37,679 nucleotides of DNA from CAZLMF01 sp964560565 (GCA_964560565.1 CAZLMF010000002.1:1-37679), one strand, 5' to 3'; counted from the stretch's first letter, positions 23,980 through 32,605 are shown. The notes: generated from the sequence alone by a model not told the origin. Made by a program: numbers and translations.

Positions 23980-24008
23980 ATTATATTCATATTGTTAAAC
24001 AAAGTCAA
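23980..24008 (-). promoter_or_regulatory. Promoter of the zinc-ribbon membrane protein gene
   Basis: On the minus strand, TTGACT (24008-24003), a 17-base spacer, and consensus TATAAT (23985-23980). Confidence 0.75.
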
Positions 24009-24130
24009 TAGAGATTAGGCAAATTGAAACAAATTCGTTGCTATTTATAACGAAATCATAACTTTATTGTACCATTTTACAGCTAACCCCTAGGGAAAAT
24101 CATGAAGATGCTATTAATTATTAACGGTTA

Positions 24131-24159
24131 TTGACTTTTTTCGACTGTTAATGTATTAT
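24131..24159 (+). promoter_or_regulatory. Promoter of the deacetylase-bactofilin operon
   Basis: TTGACT (24131-24136), a 17-base spacer, and TATTAT (24154-24159). The leader is about 78 bases. Confidence 0.7.
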
Positions 24160-24243
24160 ATATTAGAGTATATTTTTATTTGCTTTGCAGTGTGTTTATT
24201 AGGACTGTTAAGCGACTCATGCAAGTGAAATGAGGTGACATGG

Positions 24244-25269
24244 TTGTACTGGGGTAGTGTTAAGTTTTTTAAGCACCTGATAGTAACGATGCTTTTATTG
24301 TTATTCCTTGGTTCCATTGTATTATTTTCGTTTCTCTTTTACAGTAACTCAGGCAAGTCAAAGGAAATTGACGAGCTTAGCGCGCGTATTTCATCCCTTG
24401 AGGTTGAACTGGAACTTGAGCAGGCAAAGGAGTCCACAAGCGAGCAGGAACCTTTAACTCAGGAAGAGCTTTGTGAAATCATTGAAGAAGACCCAGTAAT
24501 CATGGAAAGCATTTTAGGGGAGCTTTACAACCGCCACGGGCGAATGTTTATGGATATTGTCGCAGGAAAGGGCTCGAAGTTGCCCGACTACTCTAATGCC
24601 TTTGAGGATATGTATGTCACCCCTGCCGATGAATATATATATGAGAAAAATACAGTTTACCTCACCTTTGATGACGGCCCATCAAAAAACACCAATGATA
24701 TTTTGAGCATACTTGCTAAATACGATATAAAGGCTACATTCTTTGTCACGGGGCATAATGATAATGAAACAAACCGTGCCCTAATGAAGCGAATAGTCGA
24801 CGAGGGGCATTCAATAGGAGTTCATACCTATTCTCACGACTACATTGATATTTATGCGGATGTTGAAAGCTATCTTGCGGATTTCTATAAAATGTGGCAA
24901 ACTATATATGAGGCAACAGGTGTCAAAACTGAAATATTCCGTTTTGCGGGAGGCAGTGTCAACGCCTACAACTATGACATTTATATACCTATAATAGCTG
25001 AAATGCAAAGACGTGGCTTTCGCTATTTTGATTGGAATGTTGCAAGCAACGATGCCGACAAAAAGGCCGATTGGATTAGCATGTACAACGATGTCATCAA
25101 GGACATAAATAAGGTTGACAGGGCAGTTGTACTTTTCCATGACGGGGTTGCAAATGAAAAGACTACACATGTCGTAGAGGATGTAATCATTGAAATTTTA
25201 GCTCGTGGTAAGCGTTTTGACCGAATAACAAAGGATACAATGCCGCTGACCTTCAGCTACATAGACTAA
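24244..25269 (+). CDS. Membrane-anchored polysaccharide (peptidoglycan) deacetylase
   Basis: A 341-residue NodB-family enzyme that removes acetyl groups from an N-acetylated glycan, most likely peptidoglycan, outside the membrane. One N-terminal membrane segment (about 10-35), a short coiled coil (about 40-62) and the NodB domain (about 135-330). Motifs: TFDDGPS (metal-binding Asp about 144), HTYSHDY (His 194 and 198), FRFAGGS, FDWNVAS and LFHDG. In motif 3 the usual Pro of RxPxG is Ala, and the last motif has FHD in place of LHD or MHD. I prefer the TTG at 24244 because GAGGTGA stands at the right distance; a GTG at 24235 in the same frame is the alternative. Bactofilin follows 16 bases later. 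Confidence 0.85.
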   Translation: MYWGSVKFFKHLIVTMLLLLFLGSIVLFSFLFYSNSGKSKEIDELSARISSLEVELELEQAKESTSEQEPLTQEELCEIIEEDPVIMESILGELYNRHGRMFMDIVAGKGSKLPDYSNAFEDMYVTPADEYIYEKNTVYLTFDDGPSKNTNDILSILAKYDIKATFFVTGHNDNETNRALMKRIVDEGHSIGVHTYSHDYIDIYADVESYLADFYKMWQTIYEATGVKTEIFRFAGGSVNAYNYDIYIPIIAEMQRRGFRYFDWNVASNDADKKADWISMYNDVIKDINKVDRAVVLFHDGVANEKTTHVVEDVIIEILARGKRFDRITKDTMPLTFSYID

Positions 25270-25285
25270 GTAGGGGGAAAACCAA

Positions 25286-26032
25286 ATGAGTATTAAGGAA
25301 AACTTTTCACAAGCAGTCAAAGACCTGCTTAAAAGAGACAATCTTGTAGGCGATGATTTAACAAAGGAGCCGGGTTCCCAGAGCGAGCTTGACAGATACC
25401 TCGATGCTGAGGATTCACAAGCAACCAATACTGATTCATCACGCCCATACGAAACTCCTTATTATCCCAACACGGGGAACACAGGCTCAGATTTTGAGGA
25501 AGCTACTTCACAGCCTCCCCAATACTCACCATATGCTCCCCAGTCATACAGCCCCCTTGAACGTGATAGCGAGGTAACTGTTATTTCCAGAAATACCGTA
25601 ATTGACGGCAATATTCACTCCTTTGCGGATATGAACCTGCAGGGGAATATAAAGGGAAATGTTGAAACTACAAAGAATGTTGAGATAAGCGGTAAGGTTG
25701 TAGGGGATGTATCCTGCAACAATATCGATATGAAGGGCTCTTCCATGCAGGGCGTTATCAGCTCCAAAGGGCAGGTTGCAATGGACAAGGACGCAATTCT
25801 ACTCGGGGATGTTGCCGCCCAGTACTGCGATATTAACGGCAAGGTAAAGGGTAATATCGAAGTCGGAGGAAAGGCTGAGCTTCGCAATGAAGCTGTCATC
25901 TTCGGCGACATTAGTGCCTCTGCCATCACAATCCTTGACGGTGCGATTATTCAAGGGTATATCAACACCACCTATCTCAAGGAAGATTCAGCTAAGATTT
26001 TCCCTGATTCAATCTCAGTAGGAGAGCAATAA
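25286..26032 (+). CDS. Bactofilin
   Basis: A 248-residue cytoskeletal protein. The N-terminal 90 residues are a Pro/Ser/Tyr-rich disordered arm; residues about 93-225 form the right-handed beta-helix domain, visible as repeating short strands with Gly turns (NTVIDGNIHSFADMNLQGNI, KVVGDVSCNNIDMKG, AILLGDVAAQYCDINGKVKG). Bactofilins polymerise without nucleotide and often position cell-wall enzymes. The gene is directly downstream of the deacetylase, which fits a bactofilin scaffold that localises a peptidoglycan-modifying enzyme. AGGGGGAA precedes the start. Confidence 0.92.
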   Translation: MSIKENFSQAVKDLLKRDNLVGDDLTKEPGSQSELDRYLDAEDSQATNTDSSRPYETPYYPNTGNTGSDFEEATSQPPQYSPYAPQSYSPLERDSEVTVISRNTVIDGNIHSFADMNLQGNIKGNVETTKNVEISGKVVGDVSCNNIDMKGSSMQGVISSKGQVAMDKDAILLGDVAAQYCDINGKVKGNIEVGGKAELRNEAVIFGDISASAITILDGAIIQGYINTTYLKEDSAKIFPDSISVGEQ

Positions 26033-26080
26033 ATGTGTAAACAAGCGCAGTTGTGCTTTAGTTTAAGTAAACGCTAATTT

Positions 26081-26113
26081 AAAGGCAGAGGAGACTATCG
26101 TCCCCCTGCCTTT
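26081..26113. terminator. Terminator between bactofilin and the PH-like gene
   Basis: AAAGGCAG (26081-26088) and CTGCCTTT (26106-26113), with further GGA/TCC pairing inside, between convergent genes. The AAAG and CTTT ends make it usable in both directions. Confidence 0.7.
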
Positions 26114-26132
26114 ATCTGCATTTTTCGTGGTT

Positions 26133-26789
26133 TTACTTGTTATCTGCAATATCATCAAGCAGCTGCCTTGAGGCTTGCTCACGCTCCATAAGCTTATTTA
26201 TCAGGGCAACAATTTTTTGAGGGTTCTTAAAATAAGGTGCAATCGTAACGCAGCTGACGCTTTTATAGCCATTATCGTTTAGCCACCAGTTGTTGAACAC
26301 CAGCCCTGCGCGAGTGATGCGGTACCCTAATCGAGAATCCCTTTCCACATACTTTCGAACATTTCCTGTTATAAGCATTTTCCCACGTCCATAGCGCTCA
26401 GCTCTTTCAATATCCGCAATGGGCATTACATATAGCTTGCGGTATACCACGTTATCTCGTAACTTTAGGGAAACGCCGTTATAACGGCTTAATATTATAT
26501 AGCTGTTTGAAACCTCAATGTAAGTATACTTTTTATGCAGTGAGGAAAAAACCTGCGTTAAAATAGCGCCCAGCATAATAGTAAGCAATATCACTCCCAT
26601 TGAAACAAAGCACAGTATCCACGGTATTCTCATGAAAGTATTTGAAGCTGCAAAGGCATATTCGCCGCTTAAAAGTGCCATGACAGCAACGGCTAGAATT
26701 ATATGCAGAGCAGGGAGATTTATAAGCAGAATTATAAATTTGCATCTGCGTGAGAAAACTTCAACGGAAAAAGGTATGAATTTACGCAA
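26133..26789 (-). CDS. Membrane protein with PH-like domain
   Basis: A 218-residue protein with two membrane segments (about 16-42 and 53-80) followed by a soluble domain resembling bacterial PH domains (bPH type): TYIEVSNSYIILSRYNG, KLYVMPIADIERAERY and an extended beta series. The C-terminus is a charged helix. I chose TTG at 26789 because GGAGGGG lies eight bases upstream; an upstream in-frame ATG at 26822 would place that ribosome site inside the gene. It points towards bactofilin and shares the terminator. Function unknown; such proteins are thought to act at the membrane. Confidence 0.65.
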   Translation of the reverse strand: MRKFIPFSVEVFSRRCKFIILLINLPALHIILAVAVMALLSGEYAFAASNTFMRIPWILCFVSMGVILLTIMLGAILTQVFSSLHKKYTYIEVSNSYIILSRYNGVSLKLRDNVVYRKLYVMPIADIERAERYGRGKMLITGNVRKYVERDSRLGYRITRAGLVFNNWWLNDNGYKSVSCVTIAPYFKNPQKIVALINKLMEREQASRQLLDDIADNK

Positions 26790-26902
26790 CAACAACCCCT
26801 CCAATGAAAATAAATATAGCACCTTTTTGTGTATTTGTACAGATGTACATACTAAAAAAGAGCCACAAATGTTGAAAATATAAGTTTTACTCCCGTTTTA
26901 TA

Positions 26903-26931
26903 TTGCTTTGTAATAGTTTTTAATGTATAAT
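26903..26931 (+). promoter_or_regulatory. Promoter of the c-di-GMP operon
   Basis: TTGCTT (26903-26908), a 17-base spacer, and consensus TATAAT (26926-26931). It lies about 52 bases upstream of the PilZ start codon. Confidence 0.65.
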
Positions 26932-26989
26932 TTATAGTAGTTACAATTATTATAATTGGATATTTTTTGTGAATAGGAGGGCTTCTGCC

Positions 26990-27628
26990 ATGTTCAGTAA
27001 AGAGAAGGTTTTAAAAGTTGACGTTATGGATAGAGAAGGCAAAAAGCTCTTTTCAACTGAAACATTTGATTTCCCCAAAACTATTAGGAAAAAGGAAAAT
27101 GGCGCCCTGCTAATACTAAAGGGTAAGGACTTGCCCGAGATAGCAAGAGGGGATGAAGTTTCAGTTATTTTTCTCATGCATAATAATGACCGTGTAAAAT
27201 ATACTACTCGAGTATCAATTTCGACCACCCGCCAATTCAACATACTTATCGGCAACCAACCTGAGCTACTCGAGGATAGAAGACGTTTTTACAAAATAAA
27301 CACCAACCTCCCTGCGATTATCACTTTTTACACTGTAGGGGAGGAAACAACTAAGCTAGAGGAGCCTTTAAAGGTATTGATTAAAGACCTCAACATTGGT
27401 GGAGTTGCTATTTTAACAACATCTGATTTTGTAGTAGGCACTGAAATCATGCTTATTTTAAACATAAACAACAACGAGCTTGAGCTTTGCGCCGATATAC
27501 TCAGAAAGCAAGAGAGCGATGATAATAGTTTTACATATGGATGTCGTTTTCTTAAAACAACACTTGCTCAAGAGGAAATTTTAGCTCAATACGTTTTCAC
27601 TCAGCAAATTGCTAATCGCTATAAATAA
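26990..27628 (+). CDS. PilZ-domain protein (flagellar brake YcgR/YpfA-like)
   Basis: A 212-residue protein with an N-terminal beta domain (about 1-95) and a PilZ domain (about 97-205). The c-di-GMP binding motifs are RRRFYKI (the RxxxR element) and DLNIGGVAI, where Asn stands in for the usual Ser of the [D/N]xSxxG motif; a minor departure that may affect affinity. The two-domain build is that of YcgR-like flagellar brakes such as B. subtilis YpfA. The ATG at 26990 follows AGGAGGG by eight bases. First gene of a five-gene run with c-di-GMP enzymes, just ahead of the flagellar operon, which fits a motility role. Confidence 0.88.
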   Translation: MFSKEKVLKVDVMDREGKKLFSTETFDFPKTIRKKENGALLILKGKDLPEIARGDEVSVIFLMHNNDRVKYTTRVSISTTRQFNILIGNQPELLEDRRRFYKINTNLPAIITFYTVGEETTKLEEPLKVLIKDLNIGGVAILTTSDFVVGTEIMLILNINNNELELCADILRKQESDDNSFTYGCRFLKTTLAQEEILAQYVFTQQIANRYK

Positions 27629-27674
27629 CATTTATATATAGGCTTTTATGTATATTCTTATAGGGGGTGAGGTT

Positions 27675-29648
27675 GTGCGCATCAAGGGATTAGTAAGATT
27701 TATAGTTATTGGCGTTGTCACAGTGCCGATTTTTTTAGTTTACTATACCTGCCTAAGTATTGCATCCTACAACTCGAGCCAATCTTATATTAAGAGCATC
27801 ACTGCCGCTGCTGACACACAGCAAGTAGCGGTTGGACGCTTATTCTCATCCATGGCTGAGCAGGTAAAAAGAGTTACTCAAAACGCTAATATTTCCGAGC
27901 TTGTCTCCAGTTCTACAGACCGAAGTGTTTTTTCAAGAGTGTCTGCACCGCAGGTGTTCGAGTTAAACTCAGCTAATGAAAGTGTCGCATACAGTGCAGT
28001 TGCGGACTTAGATGGAGTGGTACTCTACAGTACAGGAGACATCACAAATGGCGAAAAGCTTGAGGATTTTGAAGCGATTAAGGAAGTTATTATCGGTCAG
28101 CCTCATTTTTCATCTCTTAGTGCAACTGAGAGTGGAAGGCAATACATAGCTATAACAGATAAGCTCGTCGACGAAAATGATAAGCTGACAGGCTATTACA
28201 GCCAAGCCTTTTACGCAGATGAGCTTATTGGAACACTGACCGAGCTTAACGCTCAAAGTAATACTGAGGTATTCATCCTCGATAATAACCAAAACATTAT
28301 AGGTGAGTCAAGATTTATCCCCGATTCCAACATTTCATCCATACCCGATAAAAACAAGGATTTTCAGTCCATTTTATACACAGCGGCACATGACAACTCT
28401 GCCCAAAAGGATTTTAAGCTCGAGGGCAGGAATGTTTTTGCATACGGCAAAAACTTGGAAAGCCCCACTTGGACATTCTTTGCTTCAATTGAACAGGACC
28501 AGCTTAGCAAGTTTTCTGACAATATGGTTTCTCTTGTACTCTATATTATTATATCGGCAATTGCAATAGCTATTATACTTGCTTTCCACCTCTCAAAAAG
28601 AATTACAGTACCCCTTGACAGGCTAAAGCAAACTCTCACAAGTATCCAAAATGGTAATCGTGACGCGCGCTTTTTCAATGCGCAGCAAAACGAATTTGGC
28701 GAAATAGCGGAAGCCTTTAATACTCTTATGGACGAGGTGGTTATAAGCGAGGAACGCCACCGCACCATATCCGAAATATCCGACAGTATGCTCCTTGATT
28801 ATGACTTTAACACACAGAAAATCTACATAAGCGATAACTTCAAGAAAAAGTTTGGGGCTGACTTCGAACATATTAGTCCCACAGTTGAATATTACACAAG
28901 CTTTATCCACTCAGCAGATGCATTGGGCTTTGCAAGAGAGGTAAGAAATGCTATAGATAATTGCGGTCAGATCGAAAGCCAATACCGCATCAGAAATGCA
29001 AACGGTGACTACATTTGGACATCGCTTAGCTTGATATGTACCACAAATCGCACAGGAGTGCGTCAGCACCTACTTATAGTTGTTGTTGATATTGACAGCG
29101 AAAAAAAGCTTGAGCTTCAACTTGCCGAGCGTGCAACCTTCGACTTCTTATCCCAGCTTTATAATAGAAGTACCTTTGAAAAGGCACTTGTAAATGAGCT
29201 TGACACAGTTAAAAAGGCAAAGGATGAGCTTGCTATCGCCTTTGTTGACATTGATGACTTCAAAAATGTCAACGATAAATACAACCATGCCTGCGGTGAC
29301 GAAGTTATCAAATTTGTTGCAGACACAATAAAAAAATTCACCAATGGAAATGGCTTTGCAGGGCGCTTTGGCGGAGATGAATTTGTCATGTGCATAAGAG
29401 GCGAAAAAGGAAAAACAGGCTTACTTGCCGAGAGAATGAAGACAACGATTGAGGAAATGCTGGCAGAGCTTTGCGAAGGTTTTTATTCCGAAGCTGCCCA
29501 AGCCCATATGAAGGTCGGTTGCAGCGTAGGAATCGCAATTGCTCCAGAGCACGGTCAAACCCTCAATGAAATCTTTATGGCAGCGGATGACGCAATGTAC
29601 TATGTAAAGCGTCATGGGAAAGCGAACTACTCCCTTTACAGTAAATGA
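27675..29648 (+). CDS. Membrane diguanylate cyclase (Cache-HAMP-PAS-GGDEF)
   Basis: A 657-residue sensor enzyme predicted to make c-di-GMP from two GTP. A membrane segment (about 8-30), an extracellular Cache-like sensor (about 35-280), a second membrane segment (about 285-305), a HAMP linker with LSKRITVPLDRL, a PAS domain (about 365-480) and a C-terminal GGDEF domain. The active site is intact, GRFGGDEFVM, with the Gly-Gly at about 566-567; VDIDDFKNVND is the metal-binding segment. No RxxD I-site stands at the expected place before GGDEF, so product feedback may be lacking. I chose GTG at 27675 because AGGGGGTGA precedes it; the ATG at 27648 has no ribosome site. Confidence 0.9.
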   Translation: MRIKGLVRFIVIGVVTVPIFLVYYTCLSIASYNSSQSYIKSITAAADTQQVAVGRLFSSMAEQVKRVTQNANISELVSSSTDRSVFSRVSAPQVFELNSANESVAYSAVADLDGVVLYSTGDITNGEKLEDFEAIKEVIIGQPHFSSLSATESGRQYIAITDKLVDENDKLTGYYSQAFYADELIGTLTELNAQSNTEVFILDNNQNIIGESRFIPDSNISSIPDKNKDFQSILYTAAHDNSAQKDFKLEGRNVFAYGKNLESPTWTFFASIEQDQLSKFSDNMVSLVLYIIISAIAIAIILAFHLSKRITVPLDRLKQTLTSIQNGNRDARFFNAQQNEFGEIAEAFNTLMDEVVISEERHRTISEISDSMLLDYDFNTQKIYISDNFKKKFGADFEHISPTVEYYTSFIHSADALGFAREVRNAIDNCGQIESQYRIRNANGDYIWTSLSLICTTNRTGVRQHLLIVVVDIDSEKKLELQLAERATFDFLSQLYNRSTFEKALVNELDTVKKAKDELAIAFVDIDDFKNVNDKYNHACGDEVIKFVADTIKKFTNGNGFAGRFGGDEFVMCIRGEKGKTGLLAERMKTTIEEMLAELCEGFYSEAAQAHMKVGCSVGIAIAPEHGQTLNEIFMAADDAMYYVKRHGKANYSLYSK

Positions 29649-29679
29649 TTTAGATAAAAAGCAGAAAGGATTCTGGAAG

Positions 29680-31347
29680 ATGTTAAAAACACTTGAAAAC
29701 AACCCTGCTTTAGATGATAAGCTGATTAGTGATATTGTCAACAATCTTGACAGCATGATTTACATCATTGAAAAGGATACATATCGATTAAAATTTTGTA
29801 ATGACACTGTTAAGCAAAAGCTGCCCGATATAGAAATGGGTGACAAATGCCATAAGGCATTTTACAATAGCGACTCCCCATGCAGACTATGCCCTATTCG
29901 CAAGCTAAGGACCAAAGCAAAGCGTGCAAGCTCGGAGATATACAACCCCTACCTTGAGCTTTGGAATATTTCTCACTGCGCATCCACTCAGTGGACAGAT
30001 GGCACAGAAGTATATTTAATGACTGCAGTGGATAATACTCAAGCCAAGCAAAGGGAACAGCTTGTTGAGAAAATGACATATTACGATAAGCTTTTGAGCA
30101 TACCGAACAGGGACATGCTTATTAAAATCTTTGACCGTGCAATAAACTCCCGCGAGTCTTTTAGCGGTTCGATTATCTTAGTAGGTATTTCCGATTTTAA
30201 GTTTTTCAACGACACCTTTGGTCACGAATTTGGCGACAAGCTTTTAAAACGGGTGCTTGAGTCTATACATCGGCTACCTCTAAGAGGGGAAGTATTTAGG
30301 GTTGGAAGCTATGAATTTGCGGTTATGCTGCCAGGATATAACTTAGATAATACAAGAGAGCTTGCTGAGAAGATAATAGAGCGCTTCAGCCGACCTGTTA
30401 CTATTGAGGGTGTTGAGTATTCTTGCATTATAAATGTGGGAATGATAATGTACCCCGAGCATATCTGTGATACCGAGGGTTTGCTGGTTGCACTGGACTA
30501 TACACTCCTTGGCGCAACAGGCAAGGACACAGGCCCAATAATATTTGATAACAGCGCGAAAAATCGGCTTTCCCGCAAAGCGAGGATTGTAGAGGCATTG
30601 AAAAACGCTGTGAAAAATGATGGCTTTGAGGTTTACTACCAACCGATATTCAATGTTAAGGAAGGCAAATTCACAAAGGCGGAAGCATTACTGCGCTTAA
30701 ACGATCCCGACCTTGGTGCAATTTCACCCACTGAATTTATTCCGATAGCAGAGGAAACAGGGCTTATCCTTGACATGGGCATAATGGTTATTGAAAAGGC
30801 TTGTGAAACCATTCGTGATATGCTTGCAATGGGCGTTCGCATTGACAGTATTGATGTCAATGTATCTGTGGTGCAGTTTATCCATGAAAATTTCGTATCA
30901 AGCGTTAGGGAAATACTTCATAAGTATCGCATTCCACTAAATTTCCTAGGCTTTGAAATAACTGAATCCGTTCTAATAAGCTCATTTGACACTGTCAAGG
31001 AAATAATGTCCCAGTTCAACGACATTGGCATTAACTTTTCACTTGATGATTTTGGCACAGGCTATTCCAGCATATGCTATCTCATTAAGCTCCCTCTAAG
31101 CCTCATTAAGCTTGACAGGGAATTTATCAAGAACATTACAACCTGCGTGGATAACCGCATCATTGTGGAATCCATCGTAGAAATGACTCGAAAACTTGGT
31201 TTTCAGGTGGTTGCAGAGGGCGTTGAGGAGGAACCTCAGCTTGAGATGTTAAAGGGACTTAACTGCAACTACATACAAGGCTTTTTATACTCTAAGCCTC
31301 TGCCCAAGAATGATTTTATTAGATACATGATAGCTGCAAGCACTTAA
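29680..31347 (+). CDS. PAS-GGDEF-EAL protein, probable c-di-GMP phosphodiesterase
   Basis: A 555-residue cytoplasmic protein. An N-terminal PAS-like domain (about 18-130) carries a Cys cluster (GDKCHKAFYNSDSPCRLCP) known from some PAS sensors. A degenerate GGDEF domain (about 140-290) reads RVGSYEFAVM in place of GGDEF, so cyclase activity is unlikely. The EAL domain (about 305-550) is complete: KAEALLRL, DVNVSV, EITESV, DDFGTGYSS, KLDREFI, AEGVEE and QGFLYSKP. It should hydrolyse c-di-GMP. The ATG at 29680 has GAAAGGA nine bases upstream; an earlier ATG inside the cyclase gene lacks one. Paired with the cyclase 31 bases upstream. Confidence 0.9.
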   Translation: MLKTLENNPALDDKLISDIVNNLDSMIYIIEKDTYRLKFCNDTVKQKLPDIEMGDKCHKAFYNSDSPCRLCPIRKLRTKAKRASSEIYNPYLELWNISHCASTQWTDGTEVYLMTAVDNTQAKQREQLVEKMTYYDKLLSIPNRDMLIKIFDRAINSRESFSGSIILVGISDFKFFNDTFGHEFGDKLLKRVLESIHRLPLRGEVFRVGSYEFAVMLPGYNLDNTRELAEKIIERFSRPVTIEGVEYSCIINVGMIMYPEHICDTEGLLVALDYTLLGATGKDTGPIIFDNSAKNRLSRKARIVEALKNAVKNDGFEVYYQPIFNVKEGKFTKAEALLRLNDPDLGAISPTEFIPIAEETGLILDMGIMVIEKACETIRDMLAMGVRIDSIDVNVSVVQFIHENFVSSVREILHKYRIPLNFLGFEITESVLISSFDTVKEIMSQFNDIGINFSLDDFGTGYSSICYLIKLPLSLIKLDREFIKNITTCVDNRIIVESIVEMTRKLGFQVVAEGVEEEPQLEMLKGLNCNYIQGFLYSKPLPKNDFIRYMIAAST

Positions 31348-31392
31348 ACACAGCGATTGTATACTTAATTGTACAAGGAAGGCATGAAAGAT

Positions 31393-32181
31393 ATGGCAAA
31401 GGTTATTGCAATTACAAATCAAAAGGGCGGAGTTGGAAAGACTACAACTGCCTGCGCATTATGCGGCGGACTTGCCGCAAGAGGCTACAAGGTTTTAGGA
31501 GTTGACCTTGACCCACAGGGCAATTTCAGCTTTAGCTTAGGTGCTGATGCTGAATCCGAGGATTCCATTACAATCTACGATGTTTTCAAGGGCGATGCGA
31601 CTTTTGAGCAGGCAATCCAGAGCACCTACACTTGTGACATTGTTGCAGCGAATATTCTTTTAAGCGGTGTTGAGTTGGAGCTTGTCCATGTTGGGCGTGA
31701 ACACACCCTAAGGGAACAGCTTGAAAGCCTTAGGGATAAATATGACTACATTATTATAGATACTCCCCCTGCCCTTAATATTCTCACCATCAATGCTTAT
31801 ACCGCAGCAGACAGCCTCATAGTTCCAATGACACCGGAAATACTAAGCCTGCAAGGTATTTCTCAGCTAAAGGAAACCATCTTTGCGGTTAAGAAATACT
31901 ACAACCAAGAATTGGAGCTTTCGGGGATCTTACTCACGAAGTACAACCCCCGTACAACCCTTGCAAGGGAAGTAGAGGAGCTTGCTCAAATCATTGCTCG
32001 TCAGCTTCAGACTAAGGTCTTTGAGAATAAAATCAGCACTAGCATAGCAGTCGCTGAAGCGCCTGCACACAAGCTTACAATAATGGAATACGCTCCTCGT
32101 GCAAAAGCGACGAGGGATTATATCAGATTTATAGATGAATTGTTTGGAGGAAGGAATACCATTGGCACGAAAGACAAGTAA
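31393..32181 (+). CDS. ParA/Soj family ATPase
   Basis: A 262-residue ATPase of the ParA/MinD group, which forms ATP-dependent dimers that bind DNA or membrane and position cargo. Deviant Walker A KGGVGKTT with the signature lysine at residue 11 and P-loop lysine 16; Walker A' DLDPQ at 38-42; Walker B IIIDTPP near residue 122. Length and motifs are closest to chromosomal Soj rather than to FlhG. No parB follows; the next gene is a ComFB-like protein that overlaps by 20 bases. Cargo may therefore be something other than the chromosome, such as motility or signalling proteins. The ATG at 31384 is an alternative start. Confidence 0.88.
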   Translation: MAKVIAITNQKGGVGKTTTACALCGGLAARGYKVLGVDLDPQGNFSFSLGADAESEDSITIYDVFKGDATFEQAIQSTYTCDIVAANILLSGVELELVHVGREHTLREQLESLRDKYDYIIIDTPPALNILTINAYTAADSLIVPMTPEILSLQGISQLKETIFAVKKYYNQELELSGILLTKYNPRTTLAREVEELAQIIARQLQTKVFENKISTSIAVAEAPAHKLTIMEYAPRAKATRDYIRFIDELFGGRNTIGTKDK

Positions 32182-32560
32182 AACCGCCCATGTGCTAAAC
32201 CTGCTTGCAGGTTCAACGGAAAACATCAACCCTGCTATTGAAAAGGGCAAAAACAGCTTTAAGCAGGAGATGAAAAATGCAAAGGTAAACAGCAATAAGC
32301 AGGACATAATCACACAGCTTATCACCGAATGTGTACCCGAGGTGCTAAATAGATTTAACTGCTGCGAATGCAAGGAATGTGCGACGTGGTATATAAACGA
32401 TGTCGCTCGCTCAATTGAGTCAGGATTTGCTCCTGACGCCCTAAATGTCAAGACGGAAGCGGTGGAGGGAATAAAGAACAAGTACCGTCAAGAGGTAACA
32501 TCTAGAGTTATCAAGGTTTTGATATTTAACAAAAAGGCAACCCACCATTCGGCAAAATAA
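32162..32560 (+). CDS. ComFB-like protein (possible cyclic dinucleotide receptor)
   Basis: A 132-residue protein. From about residue 48 it resembles the late-competence ComFB domain: a helix (IITQLITECVPEVLNRF), a Cys cluster CCECKEC (Cys 67, 68, 70, 73) and DVARSIESGFAPD, where ComFB has the conserved helix and Pro-containing turn. In cyanobacteria ComFB-domain proteins have been reported to bind cyclic dinucleotides, which would suit its place beside c-di-GMP enzymes. It starts with TTG at 32162, preceded by GGAGGAAGG; no ATG in frame has a ribosome site. Overlaps parA by 20 bases, so the two are coupled. The first 47 residues are lysine-rich and of no known type. Family call is by eye. Confidence 0.65.
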   Translation: MARKTSKTAHVLNLLAGSTENINPAIEKGKNSFKQEMKNAKVNSNKQDIITQLITECVPEVLNRFNCCECKECATWYINDVARSIESGFAPDALNVKTEAVEGIKNKYRQEVTSRVIKVLIFNKKATHHSAK

Positions 32561-32605
32561 ACCACACTTCGACAAATGTATTTTTACTGATTGTTCATAC
32601 AAATT

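Larger units (their letters stand above)
23905..24243. other. Divergent intergenic region, zinc-ribbon gene / deacetylase gene
   Basis: About 340 AT-rich bases carrying two back-to-back promoters (listed separately). Between them, 24010-24130, I see only short A/T-rich stretches and no ORF with a ribosome site. Confidence 0.6.

Noticed and set aside
24235..24243. GTG at 24235 as start of the deacetylase
   Set aside because: The sequence before it has no ribosome site, while GAGGTGA is well placed for the TTG at 24244. The difference is three residues.
26836..26849. TGTACAGATGTACA, a TGTA-N6-TACA palindrome upstream of the PH-like gene
   Set aside because: It has the outer half-sites of the solute-binding operators but lacks the central CG, and the neighbouring genes are unrelated. 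Probably chance, or a site for another protein.
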